Made by a program: the position numbers and the translations under genes. From assembly GCA_018365995.1 (NCBI GenBank), contig JAGZIY010000006.1:43000-106999 (forward strand): 64,000 bases of DNA. The letters run 5' to 3'. Every line of letters begins with the position of its first letter. The stretch's first letter is position 1. Under the pieces are notes generated by a model, which worked only from the letters and a program-made list of their open reading frames with translations, did not search any database and was not told where the DNA came from. The stretch comes from Butyricicoccus pullicaecorum. Its GTDB lineage: Bacteria > Bacillota > Clostridia > Oscillospirales > Butyricicoccaceae. Shown here piece by piece: positions 51,305-59,646 of this stretch.

Positions 51305-51925
51305 ATGAGAATTAACAGTTTTGAGGAAATCAATGATATGGCGCTGGATACGCTGCGTGAGGTTGGCAGTATTGGTGCAGGCAACGCTGCAACTGCGCTC
51401 AGCAGTTTGCTGGGGAGTCGTGTCGATATGTCGCTGCCCAGCGTGCGTGTCATGGAATTTAATGAAGCTGTCGAGCAGATTGGCGGCTTTGAGGCGATCG
51501 TATCTGGCGTTCTCGTTAAGTTGGGTGGAGAGATTAATGGCATCATGCTGTGTATTCAGCAGGTCGATTTTGTAAACGTGATTACAAGCAGTATGTTAAA
51601 TCGTTCCGTAGAGGATTTTGATGATCTGGATGAGATGGAAACCTCTGCATTGATCGAAGTGGGCAATATCATGATTTCCTCCTATATGCGTGCAATTGCT
51701 GATTTATCTGGTATCAGACTTACAATGTCTGTTCCAAGTCAGTCGGTGAATATGCTGGGCGGTATCCTGACGGTTCCAATGGCTGCATTTGGAAATCAAT
51801 CAAACCATGTTTTGATGGTGGGTGGACAGTTTAAGTGTGACGGCAAAGAAGTACATAATGACTTGTTGTTATTCCCAGACATCAACTCACTCAACTATAT
51901 TCTGCATAGATTAGGTGTATTGTAA
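51305..51925 (+). CDS. cheC: CheY-P phosphatase CheC
   Basis: Removes phosphate from CheY-P and binds CheD in chemotactic adaptation. 206 residues with both phosphatase motifs of the pattern ExxNxx(22)P: LREVGSIGAGNAATALSSLL ending in MSLP, and LIEVGNIMISSYMRAIADLS ending in MSVP. AAGGGAG precedes the ATG. cheD follows after 14 bases, the usual pairing. Confidence 0.94.
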   Translation: MRINSFEEINDMALDTLREVGSIGAGNAATALSSLLGSRVDMSLPSVRVMEFNEAVEQIGGFEAIVSGVLVKLGGEINGIMLCIQQVDFVNVITSSMLNRSVEDFDDLDEMETSALIEVGNIMISSYMRAIADLSGIRLTMSVPSQSVNMLGGILTVPMAAFGNQSNHVLMVGGQFKCDGKEVHNDLLLFPDINSLNYILHRLGVL

Positions 51926-51939
51926 GTTGGGTGAGTAGA

Positions 51940-52428
51940 ATGAGTGAAACAGGAAAAATTGTCGTTGGCATTGCCGACATGAAGGTTGCTCGTCAGCAGG
52001 GGATGCTGGTTACCTATGCGCTCGGCTCCTGCATTGGAATTTGCTTATATGACCCTGTGATTAAGCTAGGCGCCTTGGTACATATTATGCTGCCGCTCAA
52101 TATGGAAACTGGCAGAACACATGCTTTTAAGTATGCAGATACAGGGATTCAGCAGACGCTGCAAAAAATGCAGGCATATGGAGCAAAGACTTCTCGTGTT
52201 ACTGCAAAGATTGCTGGGGGAGCCAGAATGTTCGAGGTGCAGGGAGATGGTGCACTTGGCAATATTGGACAACGGAATATTGACAGCGTCAGGATTATGT
52301 TACGCAAAGCTGGGGTTCGCCTTCTGCATGAGGAGGTTGGCGGTACAGTTGCACGTACACTGCTATTTGATGTTTCAACGGGGCAGGCCTGTGTGCGTTC
52401 GTATGGTAAACAAGATATTGTGATTTAA
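51940..52428 (+). CDS. cheD: chemoreceptor glutamine deamidase CheD
   Basis: Deamidates receptor glutamines and interacts with CheC. 162 residues from the ATG at 51940; a GTG at 51931 is an alternative. The catalytic Cys is in YALGSCIGICLYDP, the His in LVHIMLP, and KIAGGARMFEV and GQRNIDSVRIMLRKAGV complete the family pattern. Targets would include the MCP at 61642. Confidence 0.94.
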   Translation: MSETGKIVVGIADMKVARQQGMLVTYALGSCIGICLYDPVIKLGALVHIMLPLNMETGRTHAFKYADTGIQQTLQKMQAYGAKTSRVTAKIAGGARMFEVQGDGALGNIGQRNIDSVRIMLRKAGVRLLHEEVGGTVARTLLFDVSTGQACVRSYGKQDIVI

Positions 52429-52481
52429 TGAGAGAGCCAAAGGAACGCACGATGGGTGCGTGAAGAAAGAGAGTGGTATAA

Positions 52482-53405
52482 ATGGCGGAATACAATAACA
52501 GTGGCATTCTGTTAGAATCAGGCACGAATGAGATCGAAATCATGGAATTTACGATCCAAGGGAATCTATATGGTATCAATGTAGCCAAGGTGCGTGAAAT
52601 TATGATGTCCGCACCTGTCAAGCCCATGCCGCATTCTCATTTTGCGGTTGAGGGTATCTTTAAGCCGCGTGATACGGTTTTGACTGTGGTTGATTTGCCA
52701 AATTATCTGACGGGAGAACCTTCGGAAAAGGGACCACGCGATCTGTTTATCGTAACTAATTTCAACAAGATGTATATTGCATTTCGTGTGCATACCGTGG
52801 TGGGGATCAGCCGCATTTCATGGGCAGATATCCAAAAACCGGATAAGACTGTTTCAGGCGGAACAGAGGGTGTGGCAACAGGCATTGCCCAGTGCGGTGA
52901 GGATCTGGTTACCATTCTGGACTTTGAGAAGATTGTGGCAGAGATTGCACCGGAGACCAGTATCCAGATGAGCGAAATTGATCGCATGGGACCGCGTACG
53001 GATCGCAACGTACCAGTTCTCGTTGCTGAGGACTCTGTCTTGCTGGGTAAAATGATTACAGAAGCACTTCACAAGGCAGGCTATCATAATGTCACAATGT
53101 TTGATAATGGTCAGGAATTGTGGGATTTTCTCTTGCTGCATGAGAAGGACGAGCAACTGGAGGATTTGGTTCGCTTAATTATTACAGACATTGAAATGCC
53201 GAAAATGGATGGTCATCGTCTCACAAAGCTGGTGAAAGACCATCCGCGCTTTCATAAGATTCCACTTATTATTTTCTCATCGCTTATTTCTGATGAAATG
53301 CGGATTAAGGGGCATGAGCTGGGAGCAGATCGCCAGCTGACGAAGCCTGAGATTGGTCATCTGGTAGATGTCATGGATGAGCTGCTTGAGCAGGTCCAGA
53401 AGTAA
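52482..53405 (+). CDS. cheV: chemotaxis coupling/response protein CheV
   Basis: CheW domain fused to a receiver domain. 307 residues: CheW part at about 15-165 (EFTIQGNLYGINVAKVREIM, RDTVLTVVDLPNYL), receiver at about 180-305 with VLVAEDSVLLGKMI and the phospho-acceptor Asp in LIITDIEMPKMDGHRL, and the Lys in RQLTKPEIG. It couples receptors to CheA and takes part in adaptation. CheA, CheW, CheB and CheR are not encoded in the window. Confidence 0.94.
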   Translation: MAEYNNSGILLESGTNEIEIMEFTIQGNLYGINVAKVREIMMSAPVKPMPHSHFAVEGIFKPRDTVLTVVDLPNYLTGEPSEKGPRDLFIVTNFNKMYIAFRVHTVVGISRISWADIQKPDKTVSGGTEGVATGIAQCGEDLVTILDFEKIVAEIAPETSIQMSEIDRMGPRTDRNVPVLVAEDSVLLGKMITEALHKAGYHNVTMFDNGQELWDFLLLHEKDEQLEDLVRLIITDIEMPKMDGHRLTKLVKDHPRFHKIPLIIFSSLISDEMRIKGHELGADRQLTKPEIGHLVDVMDELLEQVQK

Positions 53406-53432
53406 TGTAATTGTTGGAAAGGAGATGGGCTT

Positions 53433-54689
53433 ATGAACAGATATATTGTCAGACAGCCGGTAAAAGATGCAGAGGACAATATTATTGGCTATGAGATTTT
53501 ATATGATAATAGCCATGATGTGCTGAATCATCAGGGGGTTAGTGATTATGCGGCGGCTGATGCGATTTATAATTTTTTGAATGATAATTCGGATAAGTTA
53601 TTCAAGGATAGTGTCAGTTTTATGACATTTACGCCGACATTGCTGTTTAAGAATACGCCCAAATTATTTGACCGCAAGCGTCTTGTTGTACAGATTGAGG
53701 ACAATGTGATTGTCCATCCAATGGCAACTAGGATCGTGCAGCGTTATCAGAGTGAAGGATATCAGATTGCAGTCAATGATTTCCAGTTCAATACACGTTA
53801 TTTCAGTATGATGGACTATGTGGATTACATTAAACTGAATATTTCAGGTAATACAGAAGCTTGGCTTGAAAATATGGTTCAGATGGCACACAGCATGCAT
53901 AAGAAGTGTGTTGCAACCGGAATTGATAGTCAAGAGCGCTATGAGCTTGCACATCGTGTGGGCGCAGATTACTTTCAGGGCAGCTATGTTGCAGGACGTG
54001 TAAAAACAAAAGTACATAAGGCAAATTATTTGCAAAGCAACTTCTTCCAATTGGTGGTTGAGGTTACAAAGGATGAACCGGACATCGACCAGATTGAGGG
54101 ACTCATTGCACGTGACGCATCTTTAACCTATGCGCTTTTGCGTATGGCAAACTCTGTATACTATGCTTCTCGCACACATGCCTCCTCTGTTCGACAGGCT
54201 CTTGTTACAGTGGGTCTGGGACAGCTAAAGCAGTGGGTGTATTTGATGTCTTGCTCACAGCAGGGAGAGGATTTGCAGGATTCGGAAGAATTTTTGCGCC
54301 TGTCTTTCCTGCGTGCAAACTTCTGCGCCGAACTTGCAGGATATAGCAGGGTATTGCACATTTCGAAGTCTGAGGCATATCTGCTGGGTATGTTCTCTAC
54401 GCTCAATTACCTCATTGATGTACCGCTTGAAGAATCTCTGTCAGAGATCCCGATTGCGGACGAGGTTAAGCAGGCACTGCTGACACGCGAGGGTACCGCA
54501 GGTACGCTGTATTCGTTGGTATTGAGCTATGAAAAGGCAGATTGGGCAACAATGACCGATTTGGCTGCGCAGCTAGAAATTCCAACAGAGGTACTGACAA
54601 CTGTGTATTTTGATTGTGTAGAGACAGTCAACAGTATTTGGGATAGTTTGACAAACCGTCATGATGACGCAGCGGAGACAAAAGAATAA
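53433..54689 (+). CDS. EAL-HDOD domain protein, probably a degenerate EAL
   Basis: A 418-residue signalling protein of the YuxH/CdgJ-like class. The N-terminal EAL domain (about 1-205) begins IVRQPVKDAEDNIIGYEILY; the signature motif reads EIL instead of EAL, and several metal-binding positions are replaced (VNDFQFNTRYFSMMDYVDYI). c-di-GMP hydrolysis is therefore doubtful. The C-terminal HDOD domain (about 210-400) includes IEGLIARDASLTYALLRMAN and SVRQALVTVGLGQLKQWVYL. Last gene of the operon; a terminator follows. Relatives in other bacteria affect motility, so control of motility is a reasonable inference. Confidence 0.88.
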   Translation: MNRYIVRQPVKDAEDNIIGYEILYDNSHDVLNHQGVSDYAAADAIYNFLNDNSDKLFKDSVSFMTFTPTLLFKNTPKLFDRKRLVVQIEDNVIVHPMATRIVQRYQSEGYQIAVNDFQFNTRYFSMMDYVDYIKLNISGNTEAWLENMVQMAHSMHKKCVATGIDSQERYELAHRVGADYFQGSYVAGRVKTKVHKANYLQSNFFQLVVEVTKDEPDIDQIEGLIARDASLTYALLRMANSVYYASRTHASSVRQALVTVGLGQLKQWVYLMSCSQQGEDLQDSEEFLRLSFLRANFCAELAGYSRVLHISKSEAYLLGMFSTLNYLIDVPLEESLSEIPIADEVKQALLTREGTAGTLYSLVLSYEKADWATMTDLAAQLEIPTEVLTTVYFDCVETVNSIWDSLTNRHDDAAETKE

Positions 54690-54693
54690 AGAG

Positions 54694-54733
54694 AAATCCC
54701 CCACGAGACAAAGTCGCGTTGGGGGATTTTTTA
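54694..54733. terminator. bidirectional terminator at the end of the flagellar operon
   Basis: AAATCCCCCACG pairs with CGTTGGGGGATTT (with a G-T pair and a small internal bulge), then a T-run. The converging minus-strand gene ends inside it. Confidence 0.88.
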
Positions 54734-55507
54734 ATGGTGTGGATTTGCCATAACGGTCATGCAGGCTTTTGTTAGCTGTGCCATAATGGAACCGCGATAA
54801 CGATGGTCGTAGAAATTCAGCATGGGTTCAATCGAATCACGATTCAGCACTACATATTTGCCGTTCAGAGAAGACAGGGTAAGTGCGCGTGTATCTAACC
54901 AGCAGCGATGACAGGTACACATACCGAGTTTTTCCATAAATTCTGTTTGGAATTCGTCCAAAATCGATGCCATTACATTTACAAGCTCAAAATCATATTC
55001 GGGTTCTGTCTCAGGCGCAGACCCAAAGGCTGCTTGCGTATCGGAAGGTTCATCTGCCGAAGGCGTTTCTTCAGGTTCTTTAGGCTCCGTGTCTATATCC
55101 GGCAGAGTCATGCCAGCTTCGGCAGCAATTCGTTCCGCAATTTTACGATCCTGTTCTGCACGCAGGGCATCCTCTGCTTCTTCTGCCTCAAGCTGTGCAG
55201 AGAGAGAAGCTTGGATTTGCTGACTAATGCGATCCTCCAAGCTTTGCGAGTTATCGACGAATGGTTGGATAGGAGACGGAGCAGAAATCACCGCTTGCTT
55301 GGTGGAGAGATCCTGTTTTGATGAAGTAAATTCGGTATCTGACTCAGGTACCGTATCTATCGTATTTGTGAGTTCTGCGGATTCTGTATTTTTGCTTGGG
55401 TCAGGTGGAGGTGATGCTTTGTTGGCAGATTCTGCGGATGTCTCAGGAGTTTTGGGGTCAGTCAGCAGGCTCAATACATGAGAGGTTTTATTGCTTCTTC
55501 GTGCCAT
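54731..55507 (-). CDS. ComFB-domain protein with a long disordered N-terminus
   Basis: A 258-residue product. Residues 1-100 are Ser/Pro/Glu/Thr-rich and disordered, 100-140 an Ala/Glu/Arg-rich helix (LEAEEAEDALRAEQDRKIAE), then another acidic disordered stretch. The C-terminal domain (about 175-245) resembles late competence protein ComFB (PF10719): ELVNVMASILDEFQTEF, the Cys cluster MCTCHRCWLDTRALTLSSLN and GKYVV. ComFB-type domains have been linked to cyclic di-nucleotide binding in other bacteria. It lies 18 bases downstream of a ParA gene on the same strand, so it may be a ParA partner or cargo. Confidence 0.75.
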   Translation of the reverse strand: MARRSNKTSHVLSLLTDPKTPETSAESANKASPPPDPSKNTESAELTNTIDTVPESDTEFTSSKQDLSTKQAVISAPSPIQPFVDNSQSLEDRISQQIQASLSAQLEAEEAEDALRAEQDRKIAERIAAEAGMTLPDIDTEPKEPEETPSADEPSDTQAAFGSAPETEPEYDFELVNVMASILDEFQTEFMEKLGMCTCHRCWLDTRALTLSSLNGKYVVLNRDSIEPMLNFYDHRYRGSIMAQLTKACMTVMANPHH

Positions 55508-55525
55508 AAGATGATGCTCCTTGCG

Positions 55526-56296
55526 TTAGACAGATGGAGAGGTCAGTTGAATGATCTCATCAATAAAACAAGAGTAGTCTGCTGCGGGCTTGGAGTGTGG
55601 TGCGTATTGCAGCACACTTTCTCCATGTGCAGGGGATTCTGCAACGACTACACTGGTGCGAATGGTCGTATCAAATACAGAGGAATCCAATTGTGCGGCA
55701 ATTTGTTCTGCCATTTCGCGTACTTCACGGGCGAGATTGATGCGCGAATTAAACTTCGTAAGCAGAATACCCAAAACCTTTAGATTTGAGTTATAAAAAT
55801 TGCGTACCGTATCAATGGTTTCTTTGATTTGGGATACCCCCAAAAGGCTCAGGATTTCAGGAACCATTGGGATAATCAGAGAATCGGATACCACATAGGC
55901 ATTGACGGTTAAAATATTCAGTGCCGGCGGGGTGTCAATAATGATATAATCGTAACGATCCTGTATACGTGCCAGCATGTTTTTCAGCAGGAACTCTCTG
56001 CCGGGACGGTTGAATTCCAGTTCTGCGCCGGAAAGCAGAATATTTGATGGTACGATATCACCAAAATCTGTGCGCACGACAACATCATCAAAGGCAGCCT
56101 GTCCTTTGAGTACGTCATAGATCGTGTGACTGTTTTCAATGTCTAATCCAAGGTTGAACCCAAAATTTCCCTGCGGGTCAAGGTCAATACCCAATACATG
56201 CTTTCCCCGTTCATGCAGTCCGCTCAGCAGCGCAGCAGCTGTGGTGGTTTTGCCTACACCACCCTTTTGGTTGGTTATTGCGATAATGTTAGACAA
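55526..56296 (-). CDS. ParA/Soj-family ATPase
   Basis: A 256-residue deviant-Walker ATPase. KGGVGKTT at residues 11-18 (with the signature Lys), switch I region LDPQGNFGFNLG, Walker B YDYIIIDTPPALN, and a standard C-terminus; no N-terminal FlhG motif. GGAGGGAT lies upstream. No parB follows; instead a ComFB-domain gene does. Placed right after a flagellar/chemotaxis operon that lacks flhG, it may position flagella, chemoreceptor arrays or the ComFB protein, in the manner of other orphan ParA proteins. That is inference; chromosome segregation cannot be excluded. Confidence 0.85.
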   Translation of the reverse strand: MSNIIAITNQKGGVGKTTTAAALLSGLHERGKHVLGIDLDPQGNFGFNLGLDIENSHTIYDVLKGQAAFDDVVVRTDFGDIVPSNILLSGAELEFNRPGREFLLKNMLARIQDRYDYIIIDTPPALNILTVNAYVVSDSLIIPMVPEILSLLGVSQIKETIDTVRNFYNSNLKVLGILLTKFNSRINLAREVREMAEQIAAQLDSSVFDTTIRTSVVVAESPAHGESVLQYAPHSKPAADYSCFIDEIIQLTSPSV

Positions 56297-56352
56297 AATT
56301 ATCCCTCCATTATAAAATCGGTAGTCAAACTATTATCATTATTATACTATAT

Positions 56353-56360
56353 GTCGATAA
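56353..56360 (+). promoter_or_regulatory. possible SigD -10 element before fliD
   Basis: GTCGATAA differs by one base from the SigD -10 consensus GCCGATAA and lies 80 bases before fliD. No good TAAA -35 is found at 15-base spacing, so the call is weak. Confidence 0.25.
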
Positions 56361-56439
56361 AGAAGTATAGAGCGCGAATGAAAAATCAATTCTCCTCTGT
56401 TTTGGGGGAGCCGCGTATAGAAAAAAGGAGTGAAATACA

Positions 56440-58815
56440 ATGGCAGTTAGTGGCGTATCGGGCGGCGGAACCAGTATTTATGGAAGCCGTAATGTGCTTT
56501 CCGGTTTGGCAAGTGGTATGGACACAGAGTCCATGATTGAAAACATGACACAAGCCACTCGGCTTAAAATTGCACAGCAAAAGCAGAAGAAAACCTTGTT
56601 GGGATGGAAGCAGACTGCTTATCAGGGCATCAGCACACAGCTCATTGAGTTTTCTAAGAAGTATATGGACTATCAATCTCCAACAAATCTTCTCAGCTCT
56701 GCATTTTATGACCAGTCGATTGTAACCTCGGTAGGCAAGAATAACAGTTTGGTCAGTGCGACTGGCAAGACCAATAGTAAGGTAGAAATCAATGGCGTCA
56801 AGGAATTGGCAACCTCCGCAACACATAGCGCGGCAGGCAGCCTGAAGCCACAGGATCTGGCTACAAGCAATTTTGATATCACAGGAGATATGACTTTCTC
56901 CAAGCTTGCTGGCGGTACCATGACCTTCAAATATGGTAGTGATGAATATACCATTACGCTCGATCAGAACGCAGATTTAAGCACTCCAGATAAGCTGGTA
57001 GAGGAGATCAATAAGCAGCTGGCAGAAATAAAAGTTTCTACAGATAGTTCTAGCAAGGTGACGCTGGGAGACAAAATTGAAGCCAAGTTTACAAGCAATA
57101 CCTTGACACTGAGCGTCAAGGGAGAAACTGCTGGCAATGATGTCAAGTTAACGGGTGCTAGCACTGCTGTTCAAGAGGCATTAAAGTTGGATCCCCTAAA
57201 ATTAAAAGATGGTATTGATTTAACAAACGGCTTTAGCACGGGTGTTGATACAGACAAGCTGAAAGATAAACAAAAGATGACAGAGTATCTTACTGATAAG
57301 ACTCTGACATTAACCTTCAACGGACAGAAGAAAGATATCACCTTGCTGACGGCGGAAGAAGCAAAGACCATCACATCTGCAGATGACTATAAAAAACTCT
57401 TGCAGAAAAAGATGGATGATGCTTTTGGTGCAGGTAAAATTACAATGGAATTTAAGCCAGAGAACACTGGCAGCAACAAGGGTTCTTTCACCTTTAAGGT
57501 AAATAATAAAGATGATGTCTTGAAGGTATCCAAAGGTTCTGCTGGTATCGTAGGCGATAACAGCGTATTTGGTTTTCAGGAGGGTGATGGAAACCGTTTA
57601 AACATGAATGCAACACTGGAAGAACTCGGCATTCAATTTACCGAAGCGGATTCCAATGGCGTCATTAAGAAGGAGCGCGATCTGGTCATCAATGGTGTTA
57701 CGATTGGCAGCTATGGCAAGGACGCGACCTTAGGCGAAATTATGCGTGATATCAATGCCAACAATGAGGCTGGTGTTACCGCAAGCTACTCTGAGACCAG
57801 CAACAAGTTTGTCCTGACAAGCAAGGATACAGGTGCAGGCAGCAAGGTGCAAATTGGTGACAGTGGACTTGCAAGTGAGTTATTTGGCAAGGCAGATGCG
57901 CATGGCACAGATGCGGTGATCAATGTCACTGTAAATGGTGAAACCAAAGAATTGACACGCCCGTCGAATGAAATCGACATTGACGGTTTGAAGGTAACTG
58001 TTTCCGGCAAATTCGGATATGACGACAAGGGGCAAATAAGCACGGATCCCGCAGAAAAGGTTACCTTTACCTCTAAGCCGGATACCGATAAAATGTTTGA
58101 TGCCATCAAGACCATGGTGGAGGATTACAACAAGATTGTAGAGAGCGTCTACAAGGAGATGACCACAAAGCCCAATCGTGATTATCAGCCTTTGACAGAT
58201 GAACAAAGAGAGGAAATGAGCGAGGAGCAGATTGAAAAGTGGGAGGAAAAGGCAAAGGAAGGACTTCTCTTTGCAGATACTCAGCTGCGCAGCCTGCATG
58301 ACTCGTTACGATTTATCTTCAACCCGGGCGGCGAAGCAGGAGCGAAGCTACGTGCAATGGGCATTGAGCCAACGGACAACTATAAGGATGGCGGTAAAAT
58401 CAAGCTGGATGAGTCCAAGCTGAAAGCAGCGCTGAATAGTGATCCAGAAGGCGTTAAGAATGCCTTCAATGCGCTGGCCTCTGATGATGCACAAGGCGAC
58501 ATTATGAACAGTTCATCAAAGGGTGGTGTGATTACACAGCTGAAGGGTGTCATGGATCGATTTGCGTCTACCTCCATTACAAAGCCGGGCATTCTGGTCG
58601 CACGTGCAGGTTCTCCAAGTTCGCCAAACTCCATGCTCAAAAATGCACTCAAAACAGAGATGGATAGTATTGATAAGGTATTGAAGAATCTGGATGTTAA
58701 ATTGAAAAAAGAAATTGACCGTTATAACTCCCAGTTTACCCAGCTGGAAATGCTGATTTCACAGATGAATGCGCAGAGTGCTCAGCTTGCGGGATTTATG
58801 GGCGGCGGTATGTAA
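56440..58815 (+). CDS. fliD: flagellar filament capping protein FliD (large form)
   Basis: Cap protein that sits at the filament tip and folds incoming flagellin. 791 residues, far longer than the roughly 450-550 common in Firmicutes. The N-terminus has FliD signatures LSGLASGMDTESMIENMTQA and LGWKQTAYQGISTQLIEF. The C-terminus has MFDAIKTMVEDYNKIVESVY, SLRFIFNPGGEAGAKLRAMG and a final coiled coil KKEIDRYNSQFTQLEMLISQ. The extra length is in a central Lys/Asp/Thr-rich region (about 130-520) that should be surface exposed. GGAG precedes the ATG. fliS follows after 25 bases. Confidence 0.94.
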   Translation: MAVSGVSGGGTSIYGSRNVLSGLASGMDTESMIENMTQATRLKIAQQKQKKTLLGWKQTAYQGISTQLIEFSKKYMDYQSPTNLLSSAFYDQSIVTSVGKNNSLVSATGKTNSKVEINGVKELATSATHSAAGSLKPQDLATSNFDITGDMTFSKLAGGTMTFKYGSDEYTITLDQNADLSTPDKLVEEINKQLAEIKVSTDSSSKVTLGDKIEAKFTSNTLTLSVKGETAGNDVKLTGASTAVQEALKLDPLKLKDGIDLTNGFSTGVDTDKLKDKQKMTEYLTDKTLTLTFNGQKKDITLLTAEEAKTITSADDYKKLLQKKMDDAFGAGKITMEFKPENTGSNKGSFTFKVNNKDDVLKVSKGSAGIVGDNSVFGFQEGDGNRLNMNATLEELGIQFTEADSNGVIKKERDLVINGVTIGSYGKDATLGEIMRDINANNEAGVTASYSETSNKFVLTSKDTGAGSKVQIGDSGLASELFGKADAHGTDAVINVTVNGETKELTRPSNEIDIDGLKVTVSGKFGYDDKGQISTDPAEKVTFTSKPDTDKMFDAIKTMVEDYNKIVESVYKEMTTKPNRDYQPLTDEQREEMSEEQIEKWEEKAKEGLLFADTQLRSLHDSLRFIFNPGGEAGAKLRAMGIEPTDNYKDGGKIKLDESKLKAALNSDPEGVKNAFNALASDDAQGDIMNSSSKGGVITQLKGVMDRFASTSITKPGILVARAGSPSSPNSMLKNALKTEMDSIDKVLKNLDVKLKKEIDRYNSQFTQLEMLISQMNAQSAQLAGFMGGGM

Positions 58816-58840
58816 GGAAAAGAAAGGCAGGCCCAAAGTA

Positions 58841-59212
58841 ATGTACATGAATGGCTACGATCAATATAAATCGCAAAGTATCAATACCATGACATCTGGT
58901 GAGCTTTTGATGCTGCTCTATGATGAACTTATGAAGCGGATACTACGCGCGGAGCTGGCGCTGGATCAGGAAAATTATGATTTATTTAGCCAGTCGGTAG
59001 ATCGCAGCAGAGAAATCGTTCGCTATCTGGACGATACCCTTGACCGGCAATTTCCAATTAGTGCAGAGCTTTCGCGCCTGTATGAATTTTTTCAGTTTGA
59101 ACTGAGTCGTGCAGCTGCAAGTCGCAATAAGGAAGTTTTACAAGAGCTGAAACCACTTGTAGAGGAGCTTCGGGGTAGTTTTCGTCAGGCTGAAAAAACA
59201 GGTGGAAAGTAA
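58841..59212 (+). CDS. fliS: flagellar export chaperone FliS
   Basis: Binds the flagellin C-terminus and prevents early polymerisation. 123 residues from the ATG at 58841 (ATG at 58847 also possible); the longer open frame upstream lies within fliD. Signatures: NGYDQYKSQSINTMTSGELL, MLLYDELMKRI and SRLYEFFQFELSRAAASRN. The next gene starts five bases later. Confidence 0.94.
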   Translation: MYMNGYDQYKSQSINTMTSGELLMLLYDELMKRILRAELALDQENYDLFSQSVDRSREIVRYLDDTLDRQFPISAELSRLYEFFQFELSRAAASRNKEVLQELKPLVEELRGSFRQAEKTGGK

Positions 59213-59217
59213 AGCGT

Positions 59218-59613
59218 ATGGATGATAAAATTTTACAAGATCTTCTGGTACAGCAAAAAAAGAAATATATTCAGCTGACAGAAGTGTTGAATGTGACGGT
59301 TCAGATGGCAGATGCAGTAGAACGTGACGATAATGTATCTATGAGTTTGCTCATTGCAATGCGGCAGGAACCGTTGCTGCTGATTGATGAGATTCAGCAG
59401 GTAGTTGGGGAGCGGCTAGAGTCGCTCTCCGCTGGTACAGCGGCGCATCTGCGCGCATTGTTGACAGGTCGTGGAACAGAAAAAGCGGCACCGGAGGAGC
59501 AGGCACTGGATGACCAGTGCCAGATGAATTTCAGGTTGCTCAACCGCATTGTAATGATTGACAAACGACTCAATAAAAAGGTTGGCAAGGGACAATCATA
59601 CTATAAGGATTAA
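59218..59613 (+). CDS. putative flagellar chaperone (FliT/FlgN-like)
   Basis: A 131-residue, mostly helical protein directly after fliS. Sequence gives no strong motif; LQDLLVQQKKKYIQLTEVLN and a C-terminal helix with RLLNRIVMIDKRLNKKVGKG fit a small export chaperone of the FliT or FlgN kind. The call rests on length, helicity and position. Confidence 0.55.
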   Translation: MDDKILQDLLVQQKKKYIQLTEVLNVTVQMADAVERDDNVSMSLLIAMRQEPLLLIDEIQQVVGERLESLSAGTAAHLRALLTGRGTEKAAPEEQALDDQCQMNFRLLNRIVMIDKRLNKKVGKGQSYYKD

Positions 59614-59646
59614 AAAATCGGTTCAGGATTAACCTCCTGAACCGAT
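59612..59646 (-). terminator. terminator of the C39-like peptidase gene
   Basis: On the minus strand ATCGGTTCAGGA pairs with TCCTGAACCGAT over 12 bp, followed by TTTTTT. The gene's own stop codon lies in the loop region. Confidence 0.85.

Noticed and set aside
58769..58840. N-terminal extension of fliS
   Set aside because: The in-frame upstream stretch overlaps the fliD C-terminus and lacks FliS features; the conserved sequence starts at 58841.
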